A DNA stretch of 64,000 bases from Bacteroidaceae bacterium (GTDB lineage Bacteria > Bacteroidota > Bacteroidia > Bacteroidales > Bacteroidaceae): the NCBI GenBank assembly GCA_017546505.1, contig JAFYWV010000002.1, forward strand, positions 44,801 to 108,800. The letters run 5' to 3'. Of the stretch, positions 35,868 through 46,145 are shown piece after piece. The notes under the pieces are model-generated. The model had not been told where the DNA came from and did no database searches. It saw nothing but the letters and a program-made list of their open reading frames with translations. The position numbers and the translations under genes were made by a program. Position 1 is the first letter of the stretch; every line of letters begins with the position of its first letter.

Positions 35868-36614
35868 ATGGTAAATACAAATGAAATGATATTCGGCGTG
35901 CGCGCCGTTTTGGAGGCTATTGAAGCCGGTAAGGAGGTGGATAAGATTTTAGTGAAGCGTGACTTGCAGAGCGAGTTGTCGCGCGAATTGTTTGCAGCTC
36001 TCAGAGGACGTACAATACCGGTGGTGCGTGTGCCGGTGGAGAAACTCAACCGTATTACACGCAAGAATCATCAGGGTGTAATCGCTTATATCTCTGCTGT
36101 TGAGTATGCGAGCGTGGACACTCTTGTGCCGACACTCTACGAGGAGGGAAAAGTGCCTTTCCTTGTTTTGCTCGATGGAATAACCGACGTGCGCAACTTC
36201 GGTTCTATTGCACGTACCTGTGACTGTGCCGGTGTTGATGCGATAATAATTCCATCTCATAATAGCGTTACTGTGAATGCGGATGCTGTCAAGACATCGG
36301 CCGGTGCATTGCATCTGTTGCCTGTGTGTCGCGAGAAGAACATTACCGAGACATTGAAGTATCTTAAGGCATCAGGCATACGCATTGTGTGTGCTACCGA
36401 AAAGGGCAAGATAAACTACACACAGACTGATTTCAATGAGCCGGTGTGTGTGGTTATGGGTGCCGAGGACAAAGGTATCCCACAAGAGCATCTTGCACTT
36501 TGTGACGACTGGGTGGCTATTCCTCAGTTCGGTAATATTGAGTCGCTGAATGTATCGGTGGCTACAGGTGTGATACTTTATGAGGCTGTGCGCCAACGTC
36601 ACTTGGTTGATTGA
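35868..36614 (+). CDS. rlmB: 23S rRNA 2'-O-methyltransferase RlmB (SpoU/TrmH family)
   Basis: A 248-residue SPOUT methyltransferase; in E. coli RlmB methylates G2251 of 23S rRNA. The substrate-binding N-terminal domain (MIFGVRAVLEAIEAGKEVDK, KNHQGVIAY) is followed by the trefoil-knot domain with DGITDVRNFGSIARTCDCAG, VVMGAEDKGIP and IPQFGNIESLNVSVATGV. These are the three SpoU motifs. The stop codon shares one base with the next start (TGATG), which suggests translational coupling. Confidence 0.93.
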   Translation: MVNTNEMIFGVRAVLEAIEAGKEVDKILVKRDLQSELSRELFAALRGRTIPVVRVPVEKLNRITRKNHQGVIAYISAVEYASVDTLVPTLYEEGKVPFLVLLDGITDVRNFGSIARTCDCAGVDAIIIPSHNSVTVNADAVKTSAGALHLLPVCREKNITETLKYLKASGIRIVCATEKGKINYTQTDFNEPVCVVMGAEDKGIPQEHLALCDDWVAIPQFGNIESLNVSVATGVILYEAVRQRHLVD

Positions 36615-38299
36615 TGATGAGAAAATATATATTGTTGCTGTTGGCAATGAGCCTGCCGGTTTATTTCGCTTTTGCTGATAAATTGCCGAAGTATGTAGAT
36701 AAGGCACGTCAGGCTGTCGCCGGTGTCGTTACATATAAGCAGGGTATTATGCTGCACAATGGAACTGCAGTGTTTGCCGGAGAGTGTGGTGATGTGCTTT
36801 CGTCGCGTTCACTTTTTGTCGGTGCAGACAGCGCTGTGGTTATCGACTACAAAGGAGTTGTGCGTCCGGTGACACGTATAATCGGTGTTGACGAGATGTT
36901 TGACGGTATTAGAGTGCGTGTCGCTGCTGATAAAAAGTTGAAGTCGTTGCCTGTATCGACCTCTTCTGTAGTTGTTGGTGAGGCTCTCTTTCAACTGGCT
37001 TATGGCGTAGGTAAAAGTGGTTTTGCCGAGCAGGCAATTGTTGAAAGGGTCGACTCGGTCTACTCACGTGCCTATTATACCTTGTCTAAACCTATGGAAC
37101 TGCATCTCACTGCTCTGCCTTTGGTTAATGGTAAAGGTGAACTGGTTGCCCTTATGCAGGAGGCTGCATCGGTTGACACGGTAAACAGTTATGCAATAGG
37201 CGTTTCTATGCTCTCAAAGCTTGAGGTCTCTGTTCCGCATTTCGGTAAAGGGTTCTATCCCTCAATGGAAATCAGGACTGCCTTGCCACGAAGAAAGGAG
37301 GATGCTTTGTCTTGCCTGTATATGCAGTCAATCATTGGCGACAGTATCTCTAACAGGAACGTAATCGATGATTTTATTGCACAATATCCCCAATGTTTCG
37401 AAGGGTATATTTCAAAAGCGGAATATGAGGCGGTGACATTGTGTGACTTCTCTGCTGCCGAATACTCTTGGAACAGGGCCTTTGAACTTGCCGAAAATCC
37501 GGCAGAAGTTCATTTCTGCAAGGCAAAGGTGATAAACAAGATATTGTTGGAGGGCGATTCGACATTGCATCCGATGCTCTCGTTGTCAACAGTGTTGACC
37601 GAGATGGACAAGGCTATAAAAGCCGACCCTCAATCGTTGTATCTGAACGGCAAGGCCGAGATATACTATCAGCACGGTTACTATGCTTCGGCTGCGGAGT
37701 GTTATATAGCTCTTGCTGCGACGGATATGCGTTCTCCCGAAGTTTTTGCAAAGGCTTCGCAGTGCTATCAGACTTTGAATGATTATGAGCGTTCTGTGGC
37801 GCTGCTCGATAGTGCCGTGGCTTGTATTGATGCAGCACAGGTGAAGTTGTCTGCACCATACATACTCACACGTGCGTTGGTGAATGTTGCAGCCGAGAAG
37901 TATCGTAAGGCTGTCCTGGATTACAACAGGTATGAGGAGATTGTGGGCGGTGAGTCAAATGCCGAGTTCTACTATTTACGTGAACAGGCTGAGCTGCGTG
38001 CAAAAATGTACAGTCAGGCACTACGTGACATTGACAATGCCATATATCTTGACCCACAGAATGTTGCCTATTATATTGAAAAGGGTCTATTATGTTACCG
38101 TGTAAAACTCTCGGATGAGGGTATCAGAACTTTGACCGAGGCCGTGGAGCTTGCTCCGGGTGTTCCCGATATTCATTATTTGCTTGGACGTCTGTATGTG
38201 CAGAAAGGCGAGAAAGGAAAGGGTGTTACTTGTCTTGAGAAAGCTGTGGAACTTGGTCATTCGGATGCAGCGGCGGTGTTGCAGCAACTTGGCAATTGA
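36614..38299 (+). CDS. Exported protein with a degenerate trypsin-like domain and TPR repeats
   Basis: A 561-residue exported protein. A signal peptide (~1-21, YFAFADKL) is followed by ~180 residues patterned like an HtrA/S1C trypsin fold (GTAVFAGECGDVLSSRSLFVG, LPLVNGKGELVALMQE). The catalytic residues look lost: the His position reads SRSLF rather than NYHVV, and the Ser region reads ALPLVNGKG rather than GSPV. From ~250 on there are tetratricopeptide repeats (YYASAAECYIALAATD, QNVAYYIEKGLLCYRVKLSD, IHYLLGRLYVQKGEKGKG). It is probably a periplasmic scaffold, not a protease. It is coupled to rlmB upstream and lies 5 nt before a Sel1 protein. Confidence 0.75.
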   Translation: MMRKYILLLLAMSLPVYFAFADKLPKYVDKARQAVAGVVTYKQGIMLHNGTAVFAGECGDVLSSRSLFVGADSAVVIDYKGVVRPVTRIIGVDEMFDGIRVRVAADKKLKSLPVSTSSVVVGEALFQLAYGVGKSGFAEQAIVERVDSVYSRAYYTLSKPMELHLTALPLVNGKGELVALMQEAASVDTVNSYAIGVSMLSKLEVSVPHFGKGFYPSMEIRTALPRRKEDALSCLYMQSIIGDSISNRNVIDDFIAQYPQCFEGYISKAEYEAVTLCDFSAAEYSWNRAFELAENPAEVHFCKAKVINKILLEGDSTLHPMLSLSTVLTEMDKAIKADPQSLYLNGKAEIYYQHGYYASAAECYIALAATDMRSPEVFAKASQCYQTLNDYERSVALLDSAVACIDAAQVKLSAPYILTRALVNVAAEKYRKAVLDYNRYEEIVGGESNAEFYYLREQAELRAKMYSQALRDIDNAIYLDPQNVAYYIEKGLLCYRVKLSDEGIRTLTEAVELAPGVPDIHYLLGRLYVQKGEKGKGVTCLEKAVELGHSDAAAVLQQLGN

Positions 38300-38304
38300 A
38301 AACA

Positions 38305-39936
38305 ATGAAAGAAGGCTTTTCCAGAATATTGGCTTTGGTTGTTGTGCTGCTGTTTCTTGCAGTGCCAATGAGTGTCGGCAATCTGTTTGCACAGCAGAAT
38401 GTTGATACGTTGCGTTGCGAAGAGTATCTGAAAGGTCTTGAGGCTTACAAAACAGGAGATTACTCGACGGCTGTCGAGGTCTGGAAGGATGTTGCAAAGG
38501 AAGGGGATGCTTTGGCTCAGTGCAATTTAGGCACCTGTTATTATTTGGGCAGGGGAGTGGAACAAAATTATGGCAAAGCTTTTTCGTGGTTCAAGAAGTC
38601 GGCAGTGCAGGGAAACGATGTTGCACAGTGTAATATAGGCAATTGCTATTATAACGGCTATGGAACGCGGTGCGACGTTGAAGAGGCTGTAAAATGGTAC
38701 ACTCTTGCTGCCGACCGGGGAAACGTGGCTGCAATGACCAATCTTGGTGTTTGCTATAAGCTGGGTGACGGTGTAGGGGCTGACAGTGTAAAGGCTTTTG
38801 ATTATATACAGCTTGCCGCAAAAAAGGGCTATCCCGTCGCTTGGAACGAGATTGGTGATTGTTTCTTTTATGGTATTGGTGTGCAACCAAACCCTGATGA
38901 AGCTTTCTACTGGTATAAAAAAGCCGCCGAGCAAGGGGTTGAGGCTGCTCAATATAACGTTGCAATGTGCTATGCCTATGGTGACGGTGTTTTGCAGGAC
39001 GATGAAAATGCTTTCTATTGGTTGTCAAAGTCGGCAGATAAGGGATATGACAAGGCTCAGTATGCTCTTGCCGAAAGTTATCTTAAGGGGCTTGGTGTCG
39101 CAAGTGATACCGTCAAGGCTGTAATGTGGTATGAAAAGGCCGCTATACAAGGAAACTCCGATGCACAATATATACTTGCCTGTTGTTACTATTCGGGTTA
39201 TGGAACAAAAGAAAATCACTGTGTGGCAGCAAAGTGGTTTGCAAAAGCTGCACGCAGCGGTAATGCCGATGCTATGTGTCAGCTTGCCGGATGTTATTAT
39301 TGGGATGATGGTGTCGACTACAACTATAAGATGGCTATGGAGCTCTATGAGAAAGCAGCTGAGTTGGGAAACGCCGAGGCAATGTATTGTCTTGCCGAGT
39401 ACTCTGTTGATGGGAATTTGAAAATGGCCTTTGACCGATATTGCAAAGCTGCCGAATTGGGCTTTGTGCCTGCATATAACAAGGTTGGCAACTATCACTA
39501 TCTTGGTCTGGTTGACAGTGTCAACTACAAAGAGGCTGCAAGGTGGTATAGGATGGGAGCCGAGGCCGGTGATGCCGATGCGCAATATAATCTTGCCCAA
39601 TGTTACTATTCGGGACACGGCGTTAAAGAGAACAATACTACTGCCATACGTTGGTTTGCAAAGTCGGCAACGCAGGGAAATGTCAATGCACAATATCTTC
39701 TGGGTACAATGTATTATAACGGCTTGCGTGTACAGAAAGATTACGAAAAGGCTGTCCTTTGGTACAGCAAGGCTGCCAAAATGGAACACCCGGCGGCTCT
39801 TTATGGCCTTGGAATATGCTATTACTATGGCTATGGTGTCGCAAAGAGCAGGGATAATGCCATAAAACTGTGGAAACAGTCGGCAGAACTTGAGTTTGAG
39901 GATGCCATAGAGACTTTAAAGGAAATGAGGAGATAG
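38305..39936 (+). CDS. Exported Sel1-repeat protein (13 repeats)
   Basis: A 543-residue exported protein. The ATG at 38305 leads into a signal peptide (LALVVVLLFLAVPMSVGNLFA). After residue ~60 it is almost entirely Sel1-like repeats: I count 13 units of about 36 residues, such as AQCNLGTCYYLGRGV and AQYNLAQCYYSGHGV; the ninth unit is shortened by about five residues. Sel1 solenoids bind proteins and often serve as envelope adaptors. It ends the dnaN-to-Sel1 gene run and converges on tilS with only 2 nt between the stop codons. Confidence 0.88.
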   Translation: MKEGFSRILALVVVLLFLAVPMSVGNLFAQQNVDTLRCEEYLKGLEAYKTGDYSTAVEVWKDVAKEGDALAQCNLGTCYYLGRGVEQNYGKAFSWFKKSAVQGNDVAQCNIGNCYYNGYGTRCDVEEAVKWYTLAADRGNVAAMTNLGVCYKLGDGVGADSVKAFDYIQLAAKKGYPVAWNEIGDCFFYGIGVQPNPDEAFYWYKKAAEQGVEAAQYNVAMCYAYGDGVLQDDENAFYWLSKSADKGYDKAQYALAESYLKGLGVASDTVKAVMWYEKAAIQGNSDAQYILACCYYSGYGTKENHCVAAKWFAKAARSGNADAMCQLAGCYYWDDGVDYNYKMAMELYEKAAELGNAEAMYCLAEYSVDGNLKMAFDRYCKAAELGFVPAYNKVGNYHYLGLVDSVNYKEAARWYRMGAEAGDADAQYNLAQCYYSGHGVKENNTTAIRWFAKSATQGNVNAQYLLGTMYYNGLRVQKDYEKAVLWYSKAAKMEHPAALYGLGICYYYGYGVAKSRDNAIKLWKQSAELEFEDAIETLKEMRR

Positions 39937-39938
39937 TC

Positions 39939-41258
39939 TTATAATCTCTTCTTCTCCCATTCAAGATTCATAATTTTCTTTGTGTTCTTGTCAATACTGC
40001 AACGTGATGAAGGACGTTCTCCCACCAGCCATACGATTTCTCCCCTAGCGTCGGTGACAACAAGTTGCATCTGTTTTTCGATTATGCTCTTTTTGCGGTC
40101 TGTGAGGTAGTCACTGACAAGTTTTGTTCCGCGCATACCGAATGGCGCAAAGCGGTCGCCGTTGCGTGCATTCCTTAAAGTAAGCGGCAAATGCAGTTTT
40201 TCTGTGTCAAGGCAGGCCGTGTTACGATGTTTGGGTATATCGCCGTTGAATTCAGCCGGGGTAATTGTCAATGTACCTTGTACGGTTTCAATGATGCCCT
40301 CGGCAGGCAAAACTACATCTTGCTGTTCAAAGCCTTTGCTTTGGGTTATTATCAGTGTCTCACGGTCTTTTATCACACTGTATTCTGATGCGTGGAACTG
40401 TCTTGCGCCTTCGCCCTGTATAGAGCGTGAAATGTCGTCAATCTGTGCGCTGTTAAAGCCCAATGGCGATAAAATCTCATACAGTACAGTCGCCGGTGCA
40501 ATCTCCTTTGTTAAAGCTGCAATGCTAATCCTGTTCCCTTTCCTCACTCGTTCTATAGCCTTGTTGATGGCGTCGCTGTATATTTTTTCGGCTTCGCTTA
40601 TGCGTTGTGCCGTAGTTGCAAGGCTGGCGTGGATTGATGGGTTTATTTCGGCCAGTTTGGGAATTATCTCAAGTCTTATTTTATTGCGCGTGTATACACT
40701 TGCCAGGTTCGTGCTGTCTGTGACAAAGCTTTCGCCGCGCCATTTTAGGTAATCGAGAATTTCATCCCGTCCCACACAAAGCAATGGGCGTATGATATAT
40801 CCGTTTTTGGGCTGTATCCCTCTTAGTCCTTTAATTCCTGTTCCACGTGTAAGATTTAAAAGCAACGTCTCGGCAGAGTCGTCCCGATGGTGCGCTACGG
40901 CAATGGCCTGTGCACCTATTGTTGCTCTCTGCTCTTCAAATGCTGCATAGCGCAGTTCGCGTGCGGCCATTTCAATTGAGATGCTCTTTTGGGTTGCGTA
41001 GGCCTTTGTGTCAAAATGTACAATGCTCAACAAAATGCCCAATCTGCTGCAGAGCTCTTTGGTGAATGTCTCGTCGCGGTCGCTCTCTTTGTCACGCAGA
41101 TGGAAGTTGCAGTGCATCGCCTCACACTCGTAGCCGAGTTTTCTCAGGGCAATGAGTAGCGCTACAGAGTCAGCTCCGCCACTGAGTGCAACAAGTACCT
41201 TGTCGCCCCGTCTCAGCAGTTTGTGCCTGTCTATATATTCTTCAACTTTGTATATCAT
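39939..41258 (-). CDS. tilS: tRNA(Ile)-lysidine synthase TilS
   Basis: A 439-residue enzyme that converts the wobble C of the CAU isoleucine tRNA to lysidine using ATP. The PP-loop ALSGGADSVALLIAL lies near residue 30, with HCNFHLRD and VAHHRDDSAETLLLNLTRGTG further on. Residues ~200-290 are the linker and ~340-439 the C-terminal tRNA-binding domain (RNGDRFAPFGMRGTKLVSDYL). I use the ATG at 41258 (MIYKVEEYI). On the minus strand a -7-like TATCTTCG lies at 41273-41280. It diverges from tRNA-Cys. Confidence 0.94.
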   Translation of the reverse strand: MIYKVEEYIDRHKLLRRGDKVLVALSGGADSVALLIALRKLGYECEAMHCNFHLRDKESDRDETFTKELCSRLGILLSIVHFDTKAYATQKSISIEMAARELRYAAFEEQRATIGAQAIAVAHHRDDSAETLLLNLTRGTGIKGLRGIQPKNGYIIRPLLCVGRDEILDYLKWRGESFVTDSTNLASVYTRNKIRLEIIPKLAEINPSIHASLATTAQRISEAEKIYSDAINKAIERVRKGNRISIAALTKEIAPATVLYEILSPLGFNSAQIDDISRSIQGEGARQFHASEYSVIKDRETLIITQSKGFEQQDVVLPAEGIIETVQGTLTITPAEFNGDIPKHRNTACLDTEKLHLPLTLRNARNGDRFAPFGMRGTKLVSDYLTDRKKSIIEKQMQLVVTDARGEIVWLVGERPSSRCSIDKNTKKIMNLEWEKKRL

Positions 41259-41353
41259 TGTGTTGTTTTGTGCGAAGATAGGCAAAAAAACGTCCTTGAT
41301 GATAAAATAATAGGCAAAATATGCTTTAAAGAGTTAAAAAATGGGCTTCTTTG

Positions 41354-41384
41354 TTTGTTCTTCACAAAAAATGTCTTACCTTTG
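41354..41384 (+). promoter_or_regulatory. Predicted promoter of tRNA-Cys
   Basis: TTTG (41354-41357), a 19-nt spacer and TACCTTTG (41377-41384): a full consensus promoter 35 nt before the tRNA. Confidence 0.8.
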
Positions 41385-41419
41385 CCAACGCTTAACGCAA
41401 CAAGTTGCTGACAGCGTCT

Positions 41420-41491
41420 GGTACCTTGGATGAGTGGCTTAGTCAGTGGTCTGCAAAACCATGTACGGCGGTTCGAATCCGCCAGGTACCT
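41420..41491 (+). tRNA. tRNA-Cys (GCA)
   Basis: A 72-nt cloverleaf. The acceptor stem pairs GGTACCT with AGGTACC. The anticodon loop CTGCAAA gives anticodon GCA. The T arm is GGCGG-TTCGAAT-CCGCC. CCA is not encoded. A reading frame starting at 41405 crosses the tRNA and is not real at its 5' end. Confidence 0.96.
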
Positions 41492-41492
41492 C

Positions 41493-41519
41493 AAAGAGCT
41501 CTTTCAGAGCTCTTTTTTT
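41493..41519 (+). terminator. Terminator after tRNA-Cys
   Basis: A 9-bp stem AAAGAGCTC (41493-41501) with GAGCTCTTT (41507-41515), a 5-nt loop and a run of seven T. It lies between the tRNA and the nitroreductase ATG at 41540, so some readthrough may supply that gene. Confidence 0.85.
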
Positions 41520-41539
41520 ATTTATATAACATATCTTCT

Positions 41540-42178
41540 ATGGCCGATAACTATTTGGAAAAAAGAATGGAACGGTATCGTGCACATTCGCAATCATCTT
41601 CGGGTGTGAAGCCAAAGGATGCTCTTGTGTCGTTGCTTGTGAAAAACCGCAGTATCAGGGGATACGATACTTCGTATGTTGTGCGTGCCGACCAGTTGAG
41701 GCGCATTGTCTCGGTGAATAATAAACTGGCTTCTGCACGTAACCGTCAGCCACTTCGTTTCAGGTTGGTAACTGCAGATGAGGCTTCCAATGTTTTGCCG
41801 TTTATTGGAATGGGGGCAGGCTTAAAAGATGTCAAACTTCCGATTGAGGGATATGAGCCAAATGCTTTCATTGTAGTATGTTCAACCATAGAACCACATA
41901 ACAGTACATACGTTGACCTTGGAATTTCTGCACAGAGTATGCTGTTGCAGGCCGTTGAGATGGGGTTGAACGGTTTGTGCATTATGAGTTTTGACGGTGA
42001 AGCACTTGTAGAGGCTTTGCAGTTACCGTATAAACCTCTGCTTGTTATTGCAGTGGGAAAGAGTGCCGAGAAAACAAAACTTGTTGATATAAAGGCTGAT
42101 GACGACCACTCCTATTATCGTGAGAATGGTGTGCACTATGTTCCGAAGGTTATTGTAGACGATTTGATAATAGAATGA
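41540..42178 (+). CDS. Nitroreductase-family flavoprotein
   Basis: A 212-residue FMN-dependent oxidoreductase. The ATG at 41540 is the first after the tRNA terminator. Family features are the N-terminal LLVKNRSIRGYD (FMN phosphate contact by Arg), the PLRFRLVTADEA strand, and AQSMLLQAVEMGLNGLCIMSF toward the C-terminus. The electron acceptor is unknown. Its stop codon overlaps the ATG of the next gene (ATGA), so the two are probably translated together. Confidence 0.88.
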   Translation: MADNYLEKRMERYRAHSQSSSGVKPKDALVSLLVKNRSIRGYDTSYVVRADQLRRIVSVNNKLASARNRQPLRFRLVTADEASNVLPFIGMGAGLKDVKLPIEGYEPNAFIVVCSTIEPHNSTYVDLGISAQSMLLQAVEMGLNGLCIMSFDGEALVEALQLPYKPLLVIAVGKSAEKTKLVDIKADDDHSYYRENGVHYVPKVIVDDLIIE

Positions 42179-43290
42179 TTATGAAAGAGAAAAACAAACG
42201 TTTGCTTTCGCTTGATGTGTTGCGTGGCTTTGATATGTCATTTATAATGGGTGGTGAGGTTGTGCTGATTTGTCTTGCAGGGCTCTTCCCCGATACCGTA
42301 CTCTCTACTTTGGGTGAACAGATGGGACATTCCGCCTGGGATGGTTTTACTTTCTATGACCTTATATTTCCACTGTTTTTGTTTCTTGCCGGTATATCTT
42401 TTCCTTTTTCAATGGCAAAACAGCGTTCGCAGGGTAAATCAAAAGTGACATTGTCTCTAAAGGTACTTAAACGAGGGCTGCTTCTTCTTTTGTTGGGTGT
42501 TGTATATAATGGCTTGCTCCAATTCGACTTTGAAAGTTTGCGTTATGCAAGTGTACTTGGTCGTATAGGTCTTGCGTGGATGTTTGCCTCGTTGCTCTAT
42601 ATATGGGTCGGACGTAGGGTGTCGGCGGTTGTCTCTGTGGTTATTTTGCTTGGCTATTGGGCATTGCTTGCGCTTATACTGGCGCCCGATGCTACTGTCG
42701 GGAGCTCATCTCTTTCAATGGAAGGCTCTATTGTGGGGTATGTCGACCGTTGTCTGTTGCCGGGCACTCTACACAATGTGGTTCACGACCCCGAAGGGTT
42801 GCTTTCAACCTTGCCTGCTATAGTTACGGCTTTGTCGGGTATCTTCACAGGTGAGTTTGTGCGTTCCAACAACATCTCAAATGGCTACAAGAAGGCTGCT
42901 ATAATGGTTGGTGTTGCTGTGTCGTTACTTGTTGTGGGGTATTTGTGGAATATGGTGTTCCCCATAAACAAAAATCTTTGGAGCAGTTCTTTTGTATGCT
43001 GTGCCGGTGGTTGGTCGCTGTTGCTTTTTGCACTTTTCTATCTTGTTGTGGATGTTGTGGGGTGTAGTAAGTGGGCGTTTCCATTCCGCGTGATAGGTAT
43101 GAACTCTATAACGATATATCTTGCACAGCAGTTTCTGGATTTCTCCAAGCCGGTGAATACGCTTTTTGGTGGTGTGCTCAAATTCTTGCCCGACGGGTAT
43201 TACGCCCTTGGCTGGTGGTGCTGTTATATGCTCCTGTGCTGGTTGTTTCTCTATTTCCTTTATAAGAAGAATGTTTTTCTTAAAGTGTAG
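42175..43290 (+). CDS. Membrane acyltransferase (HGSNAT/NagX-like, DUF5009)
   Basis: A 371-residue inner-membrane protein with about ten hydrophobic segments. The N-terminal LLSLDVLRGFDMSFIMGGE and the following WDGFTFYDLIFPLFLFLAGISFPFS are typical of the heparan-alpha-glucosaminide N-acetyltransferase family. Bacterial members, often annotated DUF5009 or NagX, are thought to acetylate amino sugars across the membrane. The substrate here is unknown. It overlaps the nitroreductase gene by 4 nt (an ATG 6 nt further on is possible) and ends at a bidirectional terminator shared with gyrB. Confidence 0.85.
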   Translation: MIMKEKNKRLLSLDVLRGFDMSFIMGGEVVLICLAGLFPDTVLSTLGEQMGHSAWDGFTFYDLIFPLFLFLAGISFPFSMAKQRSQGKSKVTLSLKVLKRGLLLLLLGVVYNGLLQFDFESLRYASVLGRIGLAWMFASLLYIWVGRRVSAVVSVVILLGYWALLALILAPDATVGSSSLSMEGSIVGYVDRCLLPGTLHNVVHDPEGLLSTLPAIVTALSGIFTGEFVRSNNISNGYKKAAIMVGVAVSLLVVGYLWNMVFPINKNLWSSSFVCCAGGWSLLLFALFYLVVDVVGCSKWAFPFRVIGMNSITIYLAQQFLDFSKPVNTLFGGVLKFLPDGYYALGWWCCYMLLCWLFLYFLYKKNVFLKV

Positions 43291-43300
43291 TCAATGGTGC

Positions 43301-43340
43301 ATAAACAGAAAACGAGCCTCACGGCTCGTTTTCTGTTTAT
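43301..43340. terminator. Bidirectional terminator between the acyltransferase gene and gyrB
   Basis: A perfect 18-bp stem (43301-43318 with 43323-43340) around the tetraloop TCAC, containing AAAACGAGCC/GGCTCGTTTT. T-runs follow the stem core on both strands. The two genes converge here. Confidence 0.92.
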
Positions 43341-43344
43341 ATTG

Positions 43345-45312
<1,968 letters not shown>

Positions 45313-45332
45313 TTATTACCAATATAACCGAA

Positions 45333-45340
45333 CAAAGTTA
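45333..45340 (-). promoter_or_regulatory. -7 element of gyrB
   Basis: TAACTTTG on the minus strand, 26 nt before the ATG. A TTG lies about 20 nt upstream of it (near 45361-45363). Confidence 0.6.
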
Positions 45341-45644
45341 ACAAAAAAAGTGCTATTTGGCAAGTGCTTTCGGGGTAAATATTTGTCGTTTTTTTGCTGT
45401 TTTCAAAGGTTTTGTAGGCTCGCTTGTAAAAGTTGGGTCCGGCAGTAACTTTGTATGGGTGTACATATTATCCACGCTTTTTTTGTTGCTGGCCCTGATT
45501 TTTTTTCAGGTTTGCCGGCAGTGGTGTGGTGTCCCCCTTTTTTTCTGATGGTGGCTTTGTGTGAAAGATGCTCCGATAAGCACAAAGGCGAAAAGGCTGG
45601 ACTTTGGTCCAACCTTTTCGCAGGTAAATATATTTGTTAAAAAA
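45341..45644. other. 304-nt intergenic region between gyrB and rpsT
   Basis: It contains several T-runs on the plus strand (45390, 45478, 45498 and 45538 areas). A plus-strand -7 match, TAACTTTG (45446-45453), lacks a proper -33 element. A hairpin at 45588-45621 (GCGAAAAGG with CCTTTTCGC, extended by GGAC/GTCC) is a likely terminator for rpsT on the minus strand, although the T-run after it is poor. No convincing gene is seen. Confidence 0.5.
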
Positions 45645-45899
45645 TTAGGCTAATTTTGCAATTTTAGCGCAAAGACCTGACTTGAGGTTTGCAGCTTTGT
45701 TCTTGTGGATGAGACCACGCTTAGCCATTCTGTCAAGCATCTTCTGTACCTCGGGGAACTTGGCCAAAGCTTCGTTCTTGTCGTTGATAGCGCGCAAGCT
45801 GCGAACTGCAGAACGCATATTCTTACCCAAATAACGGTTCAAAAGATTTCTCTTTTCTGTCTGTCTGATTCTCTTAAGTGATGATTTGTGATTTGCCAT
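45645..45899 (-). CDS. rpsT: 30S ribosomal protein S20
   Basis: An 84-residue basic protein that binds 16S rRNA. The start [18 protein letters not shown] and the central [20 protein letters not shown] match S20. It lies 29 nt downstream of tRNA-Glu on the same strand, and no separate promoter is seen between them, so the two are probably co-transcribed from 46062-46092. Confidence 0.97.
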   Translation of the reverse strand: MANHKSSLKRIRQTEKRNLLNRYLGKNMRSAVRSLRAINDKNEALAKFPEVQKMLDRMAKRGLIHKNKAANLKSGLCAKIAKLA

Positions 45900-45928
45900 C
45901 TCTTTAATAATGTTTTTAGTTTTAATTG

Positions 45929-46000
45929 TAGCCCATAGGGGAATCGAACCCCTCTTTCAAGAATGAAAATCTTGCGTCCTAGCCGATAGACGAATGGGCC
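45929..46000 (-). tRNA. tRNA-Glu (TTC)
   Basis: A 72-nt cloverleaf on the minus strand. The acceptor arm is GGCCCAT with ATGGGCT (the first pair is G-U). The anticodon stem is CAAGA/TCTTG with loop TTTTCAT, anticodon TTC. The T arm is AGGGG-TTCGATT-CCCCT. CCA is not encoded. Confidence 0.96.
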
Positions 46001-46061
46001 ATCCTTTGAATAAATCCCTTTTGAGGATGACTTGCGACCCTTTATGGGTCAAAAGCGAGTG

Positions 46062-46092
46062 CAAAGGTAAAACCTTTTTTTGAATTGGCAAA
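46062..46092 (-). promoter_or_regulatory. Promoter of tRNA-Glu and rpsT
   Basis: Minus-strand TTTG (46089-46092), a 19-nt spacer and TACCTTTG (46062-46069), the same sequence as the -7 element of tRNA-Cys. Confidence 0.8.
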
Positions 46093-46145
46093 TAATTTAA
46101 GGAATTTTTTATAGTTTTGCCTTGTAATTTTATCTTTTAGCTGTT

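Noticed and set aside
41405-41539. An in-frame upstream extension of the nitroreductase gene
   Set aside because: It runs through tRNA-Cys and its terminator; the ATG at 41540 is the true start.
45446-45640. A small RNA or short protein on the plus strand upstream of rpsT
   Set aside because: There is a -7 match only, with no -33 element and no terminator with a T-run on that strand; the short frames there have no recognisable features.
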